Positions 27,849 to 39,014 of a DNA stretch of 43,201 bases are shown one piece after another. The translations under genes and the position numbers were made by a program. The notes under the pieces are model-generated. The model searched no databases and was not told the origin of the DNA. It was given only the letters and a program-made list of their open reading frames with translations. Source of the DNA: Candidatus Rokuibacteriota bacterium (lineage in GTDB: Bacteria > Methylomirabilota > Methylomirabilia > Rokubacteriales > CSP1-6); NCBI GenBank assembly GCA_005887895.1, contig VBPC01000178.1, positions 1 through 43,201 on the forward strand, written 5' to 3'. Positions within the stretch are counted from its first letter, which is position 1. Each line of letters begins with the position of its first letter.

Positions 27849-27852
<4 letters not shown>
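27541..27852 (-). CDS. HNH endonuclease family protein
   Basis: This 103-residue protein has a compact HNH (beta-beta-alpha metal) domain. CYYCRRQ and CKDCN form the two CxxC zinc knuckles, TMDHIVPLGRGG holds the catalytic His, and NVVPACKDCNTRKKG the Asn and downstream residues. The N-terminal VPIDPDELKRQRAKARALRD helix is basic. It starts with GTG overlapping the ABC-F stop as GTGA. Stand-alone HNH proteins of this type are common in bacterial chromosomes and need not be mobile; the target is unknown. Confidence 0.88.
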
Positions 27853-29882
<2,030 letters not shown>

Positions 29883-29892
29883 CGCCCTCCCA

Positions 29893-30288
29893 TCACCCCA
29901 TCGTCTGGATTTTCTCGGGCGCGATCTTCACCGTCACCCGCACCTCGCCGGGCCGGCGGTTGGGATACTTGTCCTTCCCGAGGTACTTCTTGGCCAAGGC
30001 ATCGATGTGCTCGTCGGCGCCCTTCTCGGTGATCTCGACCACCCGGCCGCGCACCTGCACGTAGCGATACGGGTTGTCGGGATCCTGGATCGCCAGGGCG
30101 ACCTTCGGGTTGCGCTCGAGGTTCTTCGCCTTCACGCGGCCGCGGGCGGTGTTGATGCGGAGGTACTGACCATCGGAGTCGACCCACACCGGGGTGACCT
30201 GCGGCGCGCCGTCGGCGCCGACGGTCGCGATGTGGGCGAACGCCTTCTTCTCGAACAGGTCTCGAACGTTCTGAGGAATCGCCGCCAT
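29893..30288 (-). CDS. PPOX-class (pyridoxamine oxidase-like) flavin/F420-binding protein
   Basis: The 131-residue protein forms the split beta-barrel of PNPOx-like proteins. FAHIATVGADGAPQVTPVWV is the first strand pair, YLRINTARGRVKAKNLERNP contains the cofactor phosphate-binding basic residues, and YVQVRGRVVEI follows. The pattern fits the PPOX class F420-dependent subgroup. The ATG at 30288 is preferred since AAAGGA lies eight bases upstream; ATG 30297 would abut it. It is 10 bp before the ABC-F gene in a tight operon. Confidence 0.88.
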   Translation of the reverse strand: MAAIPQNVRDLFEKKAFAHIATVGADGAPQVTPVWVDSDGQYLRINTARGRVKAKNLERNPKVALAIQDPDNPYRYVQVRGRVVEITEKGADEHIDALAKKYLGKDKYPNRRPGEVRVTVKIAPEKIQTMG

Positions 30289-30317
30289 GAGCGTCATCCT
30301 TTCGGCTTCGACCGTGG

Positions 30318-30821
30318 TTACGAGGGCGTGATGAGCTCGCCGCCGCGCGTCTCGGCCATCGCGCGCAGGGCGAACAGCAGGCGGACGACGCACTGCTGCA
30401 CGAGCAGCGCGTCCTGGGTGAACGGGTCGGCCAGCCACTCGCGCGCCGTCTCCCCGGTGCCGGAGGCGAAGCCCAGCGTCGGCGAGAGCTTTTGCAGCCG
30501 CAGCAGCAGGTCGTCGGGCGGCAGACCGCTGGCCCGCAGCCGCGCGACCACCGCCGCCCGCACCGCCGCGTTCCAGATTCCGGTGAGGCCTTCGAGCAGC
30601 GCGGTGTAGCAGGTCGCGTCCTGCTTCTGCTGCATGTGCTCGAGCACGACGGGGACCAGCGGGTTGACGACGATGTTGCCCTCGTCGTCGTTGCCGAACA
30701 GCGGCCCGATCACGGGATCGGCGCCGGGCTCGGCCAGGGTGTCGACGAGCCCGATCGCCTCGTCCACCGGCACCGCCGGCAGCTGGGCCAGACGCTCCAG
30801 CAGGGGTATGTCACCCGCCAT
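30318..30821 (-). CDS. Hypothetical helical protein
   Basis: I do not recognise this 167-residue protein. It is predicted mostly helical, acidic in its first half (VDEAIGLVDTLAEPGAD, GNDDEGNIVVNPLVP) with leucine-rich helices in the second (RLRASGLPPDDLLLRLQKL, LLVQQCVVRLLFALRAM). There is no signal peptide, membrane segment or metal motif. The ATG at 30821 has a strong GGGAGGA seven bases upstream. It lies 4 bp after the MFS gene and 29 bp before the PPOX gene, clearly in their operon. Confidence 0.8.
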   Translation of the reverse strand: MAGDIPLLERLAQLPAVPVDEAIGLVDTLAEPGADPVIGPLFGNDDEGNIVVNPLVPVVLEHMQQKQDATCYTALLEGLTGIWNAAVRAAVVARLRASGLPPDDLLLRLQKLSPTLGFASGTGETAREWLADPFTQDALLVQQCVVRLLFALRAMAETRGGELITPS

Positions 30822-30825
30822 GGCT

Positions 30826-32238
30826 CTATCCTCCCACGCGCGTCGGCTCGCTGCGAAGCTCGGCTCGAGCAAGATCCTGCGCGCGACCGGCCGGGACCAG
30901 GAACGCCGACAGCACGGCCCCCAGGCAGATCACCAGCCCGGTGAGGAACACGTCGTGGAGCGCCTCGGCCTGGCTCACACCGAGGCCGAGGCGCCAGGCC
31001 ATCACCGCACCCATCACCGCCAGCCCGATGGCGCCGCCCACCGTGCGGAAGAACTGGATCATCGAGGTGGCGGAGCCCAGGTCGGTACGCGGCACCGCGC
31101 TCTGGACGGCGATCAGCATCGGCACCATCGTCAGCCCCATGCCGACGCCGCCGATCAGCGCGTCGCGCATCGCGGCGCCCTGCGTCAGCGCCGCCGACCA
31201 GCGACTCAGCAGGAGGAACGCCATCGTCAGGCACACCATGCCCGCGACCACGACGATGCGGTAGCCGATGCGCAGCACCAGGCGGGCGCTCGTGATCGAC
31301 ATCGCGACCCAGCCGAGCACGAAGGGAATGAGCACGATGCCGGCGCCCGTCGCCGACATGCCGCTCACCGCCTGGAGAAAGAGCGGTACGAACGAGATCG
31401 CGCCGAACATGGCCATGCCGGCCAGGAACCCGGTTGCCGCCGCCGCCAGCACCACCCGGTTGGCAAAGAGACGCAGCGGCACGATCGGCTCCGGCACCCG
31501 CCGCTCGACGACGACGAACGCCGGCAGCGTGACCAGGGCGACGGCCAGCGGGCCGACGACATCGCCGCCGGTCCACGAGCCGACCCGGCCCGCCTCCAGC
31601 ACGCCGAGCAGCAGGGACGAGACGCCGGCGGCGAACAGACAGAGCCCGGCATAGTCGATCACCGGTCGCCGCGGGCTGGGCGCCGCCCCGGCCAGGGCAC
31701 TGGTCAGCAGCACCATGGCCACGACGCCGAACGGCAGGTTGATGTAGAACACCCAGCGCCAGGAGACGTGATCGGTCAGCAGACCGCCGATCAGCGGACC
31801 GAGCAGCGAGGCGATGCCCCACACGCCGGAGATGTAGCCCTGCATCTTCGCGCGCCGCTCCAGGCCGAACAGCTCGCCGACGACCGTCATGCCGATGGGC
31901 ATCAGCGAGCCGGCGCCAAAGCCCTGCAGCATGCGGAAGAGGATGAGCTCGGTCATGTTCTGGGCGGCGCCGGAGAGCGCCGAGCCGGCCAGGAAGATCA
32001 CCAGCCCGCCCAGGAAGATCGGCCGGCGACCGTAGAGGTCCGACAGCCGGCCCCACAGCGGCATCGTGACGGTGGACGTCAGCAGGAATCCCGAGAACAC
32101 CCAGGAGTAGATCTCGATTCCACCGAGGCTGGCCACCACCCGAGGCATCGCAGTGGCGACCACGGTCGACTCCATCGCGGCGAGAAAGATCGACAGCATC
32201 ACGCCCGCCAGGGCGAGACGCTTGCGGCGGTCCTCCAT
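30826..32238 (-). CDS. MFS drug:H+ antiporter (DHA2/EmrB type)
   Basis: This 470-residue transporter has about 14 membrane helices. [21 protein letters not shown] is the first helix motif (D replaced by E in the usual xLDxTIVNVALP). [16 protein letters not shown] is MFS motif A, and [19 protein letters not shown] is the antiporter motif C region with [12 protein letters not shown] following, typical of DHA2. The ATG at 32238 overlaps the DUF971 stop as ATGA; the upstream frame to 32658 is a shadow. Substrate is unknown. Confidence 0.93.
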   Translation of the reverse strand: MEDRRKRLALAGVMLSIFLAAMESTVVATAMPRVVASLGGIEIYSWVFSGFLLTSTVTMPLWGRLSDLYGRRPIFLGGLVIFLAGSALSGAAQNMTELILFRMLQGFGAGSLMPIGMTVVGELFGLERRAKMQGYISGVWGIASLLGPLIGGLLTDHVSWRWVFYINLPFGVVAMVLLTSALAGAAPSPRRPVIDYAGLCLFAAGVSSLLLGVLEAGRVGSWTGGDVVGPLAVALVTLPAFVVVERRVPEPIVPLRLFANRVVLAAAATGFLAGMAMFGAISFVPLFLQAVSGMSATGAGIVLIPFVLGWVAMSITSARLVLRIGYRIVVVAGMVCLTMAFLLLSRWSAALTQGAAMRDALIGGVGMGLTMVPMLIAVQSAVPRTDLGSATSMIQFFRTVGGAIGLAVMGAVMAWRLGLGVSQAEALHDVFLTGLVICLGAVLSAFLVPAGRAQDLARAELRSEPTRVGG

Positions 32239-32564
32239 CAGTGGCCGCCGGTGCAACTCGCGCACCGGCAGGCCGCGCGCAAATCCACCCAGGGCAGGAG
32301 GGTTTCGTGGGCGTCGGTCCACACGATGCGCAGCGCGTCGTCGAGCTTCTTCAGCTCGCGCGGCCACGTCGCCTCGGCCGCCGGCGCGGCCAGGTCGGCG
32401 CAGGCGCCGCACGGGCAGGACCGGCGCAAGTGTTCGAAGGGATAGATCGAGCCGTGGCCGTCGAACCAGTCGACGCCGAGCGCGTAGCGACCGACCAGGT
32501 GGACGTCCTTGGGACGATTGGGGTCGCCCTGTCCCAGGATCGGAATCGACAGCTTGCGGCTCAC
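32238..32564 (-). CDS. DUF971 (GBBH-like N-terminal domain) protein
   Basis: This 108-residue protein has the small beta-rich GBBH_N/DUF971 fold, found alone in bacteria, often near Mrp/ApbC iron-sulfur genes, and fused to gamma-butyrobetaine hydroxylases. CPCGACAD and the terminal CRCASC are candidate metal ligands. [20 protein letters not shown] is the family core. Unlike common short DUF971 proteins it carries both cysteine clusters. It starts with GTG overlapping the alkA-like stop as GTGA and ends within the MFS start. Confidence 0.85.
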   Translation of the reverse strand: MSRKLSIPILGQGDPNRPKDVHLVGRYALGVDWFDGHGSIYPFEHLRRSCPCGACADLAAPAAEATWPRELKKLDDALRIVWTDAHETLLPWVDLRAACRCASCTGGH

Positions 32565-33484
32565 GCGCCACCTCCGCCGGCCCGCTTGACGCCGAGCCGC
32601 ATGCCGACCAGCAGATAGTGCACCGCGAGGTTCTGGTACGAGCCCCAGGCGCCGGCACGCCGGCGGATGGCCTCCTCGCTGAGCGCCCGGCCGCGGCCGT
32701 AGTGGTGGTCGAACGCCTTGCGCACGGCGAGATCGCCGGCGGGGCAGACGTCGCCGCGCCCGCAACAGCGGGCCAGGAACCAGTCGGCGGTCCAGCGGCC
32801 GAGACCGCGCAGCGCGGTGAGGCGGGCGATCACGTCGATGTTGCTCGCCGCGGCCAGCGCGTCGAGGTCGAGCGCGCCGGCGATCACCGCCCGGGCGAGG
32901 TCGCGGATGTACTCCGCCTTGCGCCTGGAGTACTTGAGCGAACGCATCTGGCGGACCGTCGCCGCGGCCAGCGCGGCCGCGTCGGGGAACGCCCACACCG
33001 TGGCCCGCCCGAGGGTCACCGGCCGGCCGTAGCGCCGCACGAGGCGCGCCCGGCACGCGTAGGCGAACGAGAGGTTCACCTGCTGGGCGGTGATCGAGCC
33101 GACCAGCATCTCGAGCGGCGTCGGGGCCAGCGTCGGCCGCATCCCGTACAGCCGCTCCACCAGCGGCGCCAGCGCCGGATCGGCCTTGGCCATGCGATAG
33201 AACCCCGGGAGGTCGAAGTCGAGACCGAACAGGCGTCGAACCTCGCCCGTGATCGCCTCGCCGAGGGCGCCCCGGCGGGCGCCGGGAGCGTTCACGGTCA
33301 GCCGAACGTCCTCGACGGGGCCGCTCCAGCGCACCTCGTATGGCACCAGCGTCTCGCCCGCCCGCAGCACGCGGCGAAACACGTCGCCGTCGAGCAGGTT
33401 CGCCGGATCCTCACCCCACAGCCGATACCGCCCGAGCGTGCTGGTGACGTCGAGCGGGCCATCGGAATTCAGAACGATCTTCAT
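32561..33484 (-). CDS. HhH-GPD DNA glycosylase (AlkA-like 3-methyladenine glycosylase)
   Basis: This 307-residue base-excision repair enzyme removes alkylated bases. The N-terminal 85 residues form an AlkA-N-like beta domain. [20 protein letters not shown] is the conserved GPD-family helix. [20 protein letters not shown] is the helix-hairpin-helix, and the catalytic aspartate follows in [12 protein letters not shown]. The usual iron-sulfur cluster cysteines of Nth/MutY are absent, as in AlkA. It is the first gene of a seven-gene operon. An AT-rich TACTATTAC about 20 bases upstream may be the -10. Confidence 0.9.
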   Translation of the reverse strand: MKIVLNSDGPLDVTSTLGRYRLWGEDPANLLDGDVFRRVLRAGETLVPYEVRWSGPVEDVRLTVNAPGARRGALGEAITGEVRRLFGLDFDLPGFYRMAKADPALAPLVERLYGMRPTLAPTPLEMLVGSITAQQVNLSFAYACRARLVRRYGRPVTLGRATVWAFPDAAALAAATVRQMRSLKYSRRKAEYIRDLARAVIAGALDLDALAAASNIDVIARLTALRGLGRWTADWFLARCCGRGDVCPAGDLAVRKAFDHHYGRGRALSEEAIRRRAGAWGSYQNLAVHYLLVGMRLGVKRAGGGGA

Positions 33485-33534
33485 CGGGCCGTCACGCGAA
33501 ACGTAATAGTACCAGAGTCTCGCGCCGACTCCGC

Positions 33535-33553
33535 CCCCGGCGAGCGGCCGGGG
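33535..33553 (-). terminator. Hairpin between the KimA-like gene and the alkA-like operon
   Basis: Stem CCCCGGC/GCCGGGG with a 5-base loop lies 38 bases after the permease stop. No T-tract follows, so it is only a possible terminator. Confidence 0.35.
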
Positions 33554-33590
33554 CGGGGGTCGCCGTCCCCGCCACCGCGAGGCGCGAGGA

Positions 33591-35417
33591 TCAGCGCTTC
33601 AGGTGATAGGGGACGTCGGTGACGACGACGTTCTTGCGGAACAGGAGCTGGCCCTTGATGAGGAGCGCGGTCTGGTTGTGGAGGAGCTGCTGCCACCACC
33701 GGGCGGGAAGGAATTCGGGGAGCACGATCGTGACCACGTGGTGCTCGCCGCGCTGGCGCCGGAGCTGATCGATGTACTCCATCAGCGGCCCCAGCAGCGA
33801 GCGGTACGGCGAGTTCAGGACGATCAGGGGCACCCCCATCCCCCACTTGCCCCAGCGCTCCTCCAGCCGCCGCGTGCGCTCGGGATCGGTCTCGACGTAG
33901 ACCGCCTTGGCGTTCGGCGACAACGTCTGCGCGTATTGCAGCGCGCGCACGACGCCGCGGTGCAGGTCGCCGACGAGCACCAGCACCGTGTTCTCGAGCG
34001 GGGGCGGCGTCGGGGACTGGTCCTCGAGCGAGAGCTGGGCCGCCACCGTGTCGTAGTGGCGGTGCACCGTGAGGAAGGCCACCACCAGGGTCGGGATCAG
34101 CAGCACGACGATCCAGGCGCCGTGCGAGAACTTCGTCGTCGCGATCGTGAGCATGACGACGCCGGTCACGAGAGCGCCCAGCCCGTTGAGCCACACCCGC
34201 CACCACCAGCCCTCGGCCCGCAGCCGCAGCCAGCGACGAACCATGCTGGCCTGCGAGAGCGTGAACGAGATGAACACGCCGACCGCATAGAGCGGGATCA
34301 GCGCGTGCGTCTGGCCGCCGAAGATGATCAGCAGCACGATGGCCAGCCCGCCCAGGATGACGATGCCGTTGGAGAACACCAGCCGGTCGCCCTGCGTCGC
34401 GAACTGCCGGGGGATGAAGCGGTCGCGGGCCAGGAAGAACGCCAGCCGCGGGAAATCGGCGAACGACGTGTTGGCGGCGAGCAACAGGATCAGCATGGTG
34501 ACGAGCTGGATCTCGTAGTACGCGAGTCCGGTGCCGAAGACGTGCCGGGCGATCTGGGAGACGACCGTCTCGTGCTCGCGCGGCACGATGCCGAGGTCAT
34601 AGGCGAGGTAGGTGACGCCGAGGAAGAGCGTGATGAGGATGATGCCGAGCCAGGTCAGCACGACCCGCGCGTTGTGGCCTTCCGGCGGTTTGAAGGCCGG
34701 CACGCCGTCGGAGACCGCCTCCACGCCGGTCAGCGCGGCGCACCCCGAGGCGAAGGCGCGCAGGATCAGGAACAGGCCGACGCCCTCCAGCCCGGGCGGA
34801 TGCGCCTGGTACGGCGCCTTCGGCAGCAGGTTGAAGACGGCGCCGAACACGCCCCAGGCGACGACGGCGCCCAGGCTGGCGATGAAGAGGTACGTCGGCG
34901 CCGCGAAGAGCTTGCCCGACTCGCGGATGCCGCGCAGGTTCGCGACGGCCACCGCCGCCACCGCGGCCACGCAGAGCCACACCCGCAGCGGGAACAGCGA
35001 CGGCACCGCGGAGGTCACCGCCGCGACGCCGGCCGCGACGCTGACCGCCACCGTCAGCACGTAGTCGATGAGCAGCGCGGCCGCCGCCACCAGCCCGGGC
35101 AGGACGCCGAGGTTGTCCTTGCTGACGATGTAGGCGCCGCCGCCCTGCGGGTAGGCGAGGATCGTCTGCCGGTACGAGCTGATCACGATCGCGATCAGCA
35201 CCGCGATCGCGACGGCGATCGGCATCGAGTAGCTGAGGGCAGCGGTGCCCGCCACGATCAGAACGAGCAGGATCTCCTCCGTCGCATAGGCGACCGAGGA
35301 GAGCGCGTCGGAGGCGAACGTCGCCAGTGCGGTGGCCTTGTCGAGGCGCTCGTGCCGTGACTGCGCCGTCGGCAGCGGCGTGCCGACGAAGAGGCGTTTC
35401 AGGTCGTGCAGGCGCAC
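33591..35417 (-). CDS. APC-superfamily permease, KimA-like potassium transporter
   Basis: This 608-residue membrane protein has about 12 helices and a 130-residue cytoplasmic C-terminal domain. FASDALSSVAYATEEILLVL is the first helix motif shared with KimA (YdaO) and other APC transporters. YPQGGGAYIVSKDNLG is the substrate-site loop, and SGCAALTGVEAVSDGVPAFK and NTSFADFPRLAFFLARD follow. The soluble tail (VLVLVGDLHRGVVRALQYAQ) resembles a USP-like fold, as in KimA. KimA takes up potassium with protons and is inhibited by c-di-AMP in Gram-positives. Amino-acid transport cannot be excluded. It lies 25 bp after dnaB. Confidence 0.8.
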   Translation of the reverse strand: MRLHDLKRLFVGTPLPTAQSRHERLDKATALATFASDALSSVAYATEEILLVLIVAGTAALSYSMPIAVAIAVLIAIVISSYRQTILAYPQGGGAYIVSKDNLGVLPGLVAAAALLIDYVLTVAVSVAAGVAAVTSAVPSLFPLRVWLCVAAVAAVAVANLRGIRESGKLFAAPTYLFIASLGAVVAWGVFGAVFNLLPKAPYQAHPPGLEGVGLFLILRAFASGCAALTGVEAVSDGVPAFKPPEGHNARVVLTWLGIILITLFLGVTYLAYDLGIVPREHETVVSQIARHVFGTGLAYYEIQLVTMLILLLAANTSFADFPRLAFFLARDRFIPRQFATQGDRLVFSNGIVILGGLAIVLLIIFGGQTHALIPLYAVGVFISFTLSQASMVRRWLRLRAEGWWWRVWLNGLGALVTGVVMLTIATTKFSHGAWIVVLLIPTLVVAFLTVHRHYDTVAAQLSLEDQSPTPPPLENTVLVLVGDLHRGVVRALQYAQTLSPNAKAVYVETDPERTRRLEERWGKWGMGVPLIVLNSPYRSLLGPLMEYIDQLRRQRGEHHVVTIVLPEFLPARWWQQLLHNQTALLIKGQLLFRKNVVVTDVPYHLKR

Positions 35418-35442
35418 GGGGGCAATGATACGCCGGGCGGCG

Positions 35443-38073
35443 TCAGAACGGCTCGAACTGCCGGTCGCCCGCCGCCAGGTTCTCGAAGCGGGCGTACTGC
35501 GCCAGGAACGCGACCTCGATCTTCCCGGTGGGGCCGTTGCGCTGCTTGCCGACGTGCACCTCGGCCGTCTTGCGCGCCTCCTCCTCCATCGGGTCCTTGC
35601 TGTAGAACGCCGGCCGGTGCAGGAACATGATCACGTCCGCGTCCTGTTCGAGGGCACCGCTGTTGTGGCTCACCAGGCCATCCGCGAGCCACGACGCCGG
35701 TCCAGGCACGGTCAGATCGAAGACGTCCTCCTCGCCGCCCGGTTCAATCCCGACGATGCGGTCCCAGAATATGTCGCTCCCGACCGTCGTGCGAAGCTCG
35801 GCGCCGTCCAAAAGTTCCGCATAGGACTGCCCGACCGCGCGCGACGGCGCGAACCTGAAATGGGCCGTCCCCCCGTACGCGGTACCACGCAGGGTCGCCA
35901 TCCGCCGCTGCGAGATGCCGCGTGTCCGCATCGCACGCTTCACGCGATCGAAGACCTCGATCGGGAGCGTATCGACGTTGGTGTTGCCCTCGCGTCCGGC
36001 CAGGCGGCTCTCGAGGCGTCGCGCCTGCGGCTCCCGAGGCCCAAACGCACCAACACGCTCGAGGAAGCGCCGCTGGTCCGGCGCACCAGATACCTGAACG
36101 AAGAACGACGGGCGGTAGCCCTTCTTTGTGGCCGTCAGGATGCGGGCGGCGATGCCGAGCCGGAGAAGAAGCGCTGCGACGTCAGCTGCCAGGCCGGGAC
36201 TCGTCGTCGCATAGGCGACATTGTCGCTTCCGCGTCCCCGCGCTCGCACAGCGATGGTGCCGTCCGTTGCCCAGAGATGCCTCAGCAGTGATGCAATCTG
36301 CCGATCCGCCAGCTGGAACGCGGCCTCGGGAATCCGTTTCTCGTACGAGCGCTGACCGAAGATCCCTAGCCGGCGAAGCCACGCTCCGACACCCTTGGGA
36401 TGCCAGCGATCGCCGTTGCCGCTGATCAGCAGTTGATGCCAGGTCCGCCGCCCTGCGTGACGCTTCACCTCGCACTCGAACTCCTCACGGGCGGCCTCGG
36501 CGACAATCGCACTGTTCGCCTCCGAGCTCGTCGTGTACCGCAGCGGCTGGTGAACGAGATAGCTGCCATCGCCGATGAGGTGCCCGAGCAGCGCGACCTG
36601 GCGTTCCGGCCAGGCCTCGACGAACGGCGGCTCCGGGAGCTTCCGGGCGAGCGCGAGACGATCTCCGACCGCCAGCCGGCTCACCGTCGACCAACCACGG
36701 CCTGAGAAAAGTCGGTGCTCCGCCGTCGCACGTATCGTGCGTCCGCTCGCCGTGCGGATCGCCAGGACGGGTCGGCGGCCCACGCGCCAGACGGCTTCGC
36801 TCTTGGCGGCGACGATCTTCCCCTCGGGGGACATCGCCAAGACCTCCGGAGCGGTGTCGACCAGGGCGGTGATCGGAATCCGGCGCCCATCGGTCAGGCA
36901 CACGAGCGTGTCGCCGGTCACGCATTCACGAAGATCGCTGAGCCGCGGCGTGCTGTCGCCGCGCGTCTCGATCGCGCGCGAGAGCTGGGAGAGCGCGACG
37001 ACCGGCACGTTCAGCTCCTTGGCGAGCGCCTTGAGCGAGCGCGAGATCTCCGAGATCTCCTGCTGGCGATTGTCGAGGTTGGCACGGCCGCGCATGAGCT
37101 GCAGGTAATCGATCACGATGAGGTCGAGGCCATGCTCGGACTTCATGCGCCGGGCCTTGGCTCGCACCTCCAGCACGGTCAGCCCGGGGCTGTCGTCGAT
37201 GAAGATGGGCGCCTCGCTGAGACGCCCGGCCGCCGACGTGAGTCGATGCCAGTCCTGGGCCTGCAGCCGGCCGGTGCGCACGGACAGCGAGTCGACCCGC
37301 CCCTCCGACGACAACATGCGCTGCACGAGCTGCTGGGAGGACATCTCCAGGCTGAGCACCAGGATCTTCATGTGCAGCTTGATGCCGACGTGCTGGGCGA
37401 TCGAGAGAGCGAATGCCGTCTTGCCCATGCTCGGTCGACCGGCGATGAGGATCAGGTCCGACGGCTGCAGGCCGGCGGTCATCTCGTCCAGTTTCGCGAG
37501 ACCGGTCGGGACGCCGGTGACGTGCTCCTGCCGCTCGTACAGACGCTCGATGTACTTGAAGGTGTCGTTGAGGATGCTCTTGACCGGGATCGCGCTGCCC
37601 TCGAGCCGGCGCTCGGCCAGGCCGAAGATGCGTCGCTCGGCGTCGTCGACGAGCGCTTGCACGTCTTCCTTCGCGTCGAAGGCCTGCGTGATGATGTGCG
37701 TCGCGGCCTGGATCAGCTCGCGGAGGACGGCCATGTCGCGGACGATCGCCGTGTACGACGTGAGGTACGCGGCGACCGAGCCCTGCTCGACGAGCAGCGC
37801 GAGGGCGGCCGGGCCGCCGACCAGCGGCAGCTGGTCGGTGCGGCGCAGCTCCTCCTGCAGCGTCAGCAGGTCGACCGGCTCGCCGCGGTCGAACAGGGTC
37901 AGCATCGCGCGGTAGATCGCGCGGTGCGCCTCGGTGTAGAAGTCCGAGTCCCGCAGCACCTCGACCACGCGCGGCAGCGCCTCGCGCCCCTCGAGCAGGA
38001 TGGCGCCGAGGACCGCGCGCTCGGCGTCGAGGTTGTGGGGCGGGATCCGCGCCGGCAGTTCCAACGCGCTCAT
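35443..38073 (-). CDS. dnaB: Replicative DNA helicase DnaB, containing an intein
   Basis: DnaB unwinds the replication fork as a hexamer. The precursor has 876 residues. Removing the 421-residue intein leaves a normal 455-residue helicase: an N-terminal domain (IPPHNLDAERAVLGAIL), Walker A AGRPSMGKTAFAL, Walker B DLIVIDYLQLM, and the H3/H4 region with VVALSQLSRAIETR interrupted at SDLRE. The chain resumes at SGALEQDADVIMFLHRP. ATG 38073 (MSALELP) is chosen; GTG 38091 would add six residues, and neither has a clear ribosome-binding site. It is separated from rplI by 209 bp containing a hairpin and DnaA-box-like sequences. Confidence 0.96.
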   Translation of the reverse strand: MSALELPARIPPHNLDAERAVLGAILLEGREALPRVVEVLRDSDFYTEAHRAIYRAMLTLFDRGEPVDLLTLQEELRRTDQLPLVGGPAALALLVEQGSVAAYLTSYTAIVRDMAVLRELIQAATHIITQAFDAKEDVQALVDDAERRIFGLAERRLEGSAIPVKSILNDTFKYIERLYERQEHVTGVPTGLAKLDEMTAGLQPSDLILIAGRPSMGKTAFALSIAQHVGIKLHMKILVLSLEMSSQQLVQRMLSSEGRVDSLSVRTGRLQAQDWHRLTSAAGRLSEAPIFIDDSPGLTVLEVRAKARRMKSEHGLDLIVIDYLQLMRGRANLDNRQQEISEISRSLKALAKELNVPVVALSQLSRAIETRGDSTPRLSDLRECVTGDTLVCLTDGRRIPITALVDTAPEVLAMSPEGKIVAAKSEAVWRVGRRPVLAIRTASGRTIRATAEHRLFSGRGWSTVSRLAVGDRLALARKLPEPPFVEAWPERQVALLGHLIGDGSYLVHQPLRYTTSSEANSAIVAEAAREEFECEVKRHAGRRTWHQLLISGNGDRWHPKGVGAWLRRLGIFGQRSYEKRIPEAAFQLADRQIASLLRHLWATDGTIAVRARGRGSDNVAYATTSPGLAADVAALLLRLGIAARILTATKKGYRPSFFVQVSGAPDQRRFLERVGAFGPREPQARRLESRLAGREGNTNVDTLPIEVFDRVKRAMRTRGISQRRMATLRGTAYGGTAHFRFAPSRAVGQSYAELLDGAELRTTVGSDIFWDRIVGIEPGGEEDVFDLTVPGPASWLADGLVSHNSGALEQDADVIMFLHRPAFYSKDPMEEEARKTAEVHVGKQRNGPTGKIEVAFLAQYARFENLAAGDRQFEPF
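35662..36924 (-). mobile_element. DnaB intein with LAGLIDADG homing endonuclease
   Basis: The 421-residue insertion runs from Cys1 (CVTGDTLVCLTDGRR, block A) to the terminal His-Asn (DGLVSHN) with Ser as first extein residue. Block B is TIRATAEHRLFSGRGW (TxxH type). The endonuclease has two LAGLIDADG motifs, LLGHLIGDGSY and LLRHLWATDGTI, both with the catalytic Asp. Block F is FDLTVPGPASWLADG. All splicing and nuclease residues appear intact, so both activities are plausible. The site, after SDLRE in the ATPase domain, is a known DnaB intein position. Confidence 0.95.
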
Positions 38074-38165
38074 GGAGCCGGCCGCGCGCACGTGAGGAGC
38101 ATGCGGCCCGATCTTCGGCGGCAGGCCGGGCGGCGGTCAAGGAAATCCTGTCGCAACCGTCTCCC

Positions 38166-38228
38166 TGTGGATACGTCGGTGGACGCGCCCGGGATAGCGG
38201 TAGACAAGTCGAGCCGCGCGGTGGATAG
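38166..38228. promoter_or_regulatory. DnaA-box-like sequences upstream of dnaB
   Basis: TGTGGATAC at 38166-38174 differs by one base from the TGTGGATAA form of the DnaA box. GTGGATAG at 38221-38228 is a weaker copy in the same orientation. Both lie in the 209-bp gap between rplI and dnaB. This is suggestive of DnaA control of dnaB, but two weak boxes are not proof. Confidence 0.3.
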
Positions 38229-38248
38229 CGAGTGGACAAAACACCCGC

Positions 38249-38277
38249 GGCCCCCGGGGACGATGTCCCCGGGGGCC
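38249..38277 (-). terminator. Terminator-like hairpin after rplI
   Basis: A perfect 12-bp stem GGCCCCCGGGGA/TCCCCGGGGGCC with a 5-base loop lies 23 bases past the rplI stop. On the minus strand a short TGTTTTG follows after GCGGG. It probably ends the rpsF-ssb-rpsR-rplI transcript before dnaB. Confidence 0.65.
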
Positions 38278-38300
38278 GCCGACACGTGCCCGCGAGCGGG

Positions 38301-38744
38301 CTATTCGCGGACGATGCTGACTTTGAGCTGGGCGGTGACGTCGGCGTGAACGCGGATCGGCACCGCGCTCTCGCCGAGGGTCTTGATCGGCTCGTCGAGC
38401 TGGATGCGGCGCCGCTCGATACTGACGCCGTGACGGCCGAGGAAATCTGCGATGTCCTGCGAGGTGACCGAGCCGAAGAGCTTGCCCTCCTCGGAGGCCT
38501 GGCGGCGCTCCTCGTAGCTGAGCGCCTCGATGCGGGCTCGCAGCGCCTCGGCGTCGCTCTTCACGCGGTCGGCCTTGGCGTTCGCCTGCACCTTGATGTG
38601 CTCGAGGTTCTTGAGATTCCCGGCGCTGGCGCTCAGCGCGAGCTTCTTGGGTATGAGGAAGTTGCGGGCGTAGCCGTCGGACACGTCGCGGACCTCGCCA
38701 CGACGCCCGAGCTTCTGCACGTCGTCGAGCAGGATCACCTTCAC
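38301..38744 (-). CDS. rplI: 50S ribosomal protein L9
   Basis: The 147-residue L9 binds 23S rRNA domain V through its N-domain (MKVILLDDVQKLGRRGEVRD, GYARNFLIPKKLA). A long connecting helix leads to the C-domain (LFGSVTSQDIADFL). Length and motifs are standard. It starts with GTG 4 bp after rpsR. Confidence 0.97.
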   Translation of the reverse strand: MKVILLDDVQKLGRRGEVRDVSDGYARNFLIPKKLALSASAGNLKNLEHIKVQANAKADRVKSDAEALRARIEALSYEERRQASEEGKLFGSVTSQDIADFLGRHGVSIERRRIQLDEPIKTLGESAVPIRVHADVTAQLKVSIVRE

Positions 38745-38748
38745 GACG

Positions 38749-38976
38749 CTATTCCGTGGCCACGTACGGCAACAGGGCCACCGTGCGAGCGCGCTTGATG
38801 GCGTGGGTGAGCTGGCGCTGATGTCGCGCGCAGCTGCCGGAGATGCGGCGGGGAATGATCTTGCCCCGCTCGGTGACCAGGCTGCGCAGACGACGCACGT
38901 CCTTGTAGTCGACCAGGTCGACCTTGTCCGCGCAGAACTTGCAGACCTTGCGCCGCCCGAAGCGGCGCCGTTTCAC
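38749..38976 (-). CDS. rpsR: 30S ribosomal protein S18
   Basis: The 75-residue S18 pairs with S6 on the 30S platform. [16 protein letters not shown] carries a CxxC pair, so this is the zinc-binding (C+) form. [19 protein letters not shown] and [18 protein letters not shown] are conserved. It begins with GTG (GTGAAACGG) without an obvious ribosome-binding site, suggesting coupling to ssb, 38 bp upstream. Confidence 0.97.
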   Translation of the reverse strand: MKRRRFGRRKVCKFCADKVDLVDYKDVRRLRSLVTERGKIIPRRISGSCARHQRQLTHAIKRARTVALLPYVATE

Positions 38977-39014
38977 GGGCTTCTGAACCGTCGGAATCGC
39001 TCAGCCCTCCTGTG

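Noticed and set aside
32153..33622. Plus-strand open frame of 489 codons
   Set aside because: It is antisense to the alkA-like and DUF971 genes, with no ribosome-binding site or homology.
35418..35442. c-di-AMP (ydaO) riboswitch before the KimA-like gene
   Set aside because: The gap is only 25 bp after dnaB, too short for the riboswitch.
38092..38300. Replication origin
   Set aside because: Only two weak DnaA-like boxes, no AT-rich unwinding region and no dnaA/dnaN nearby.
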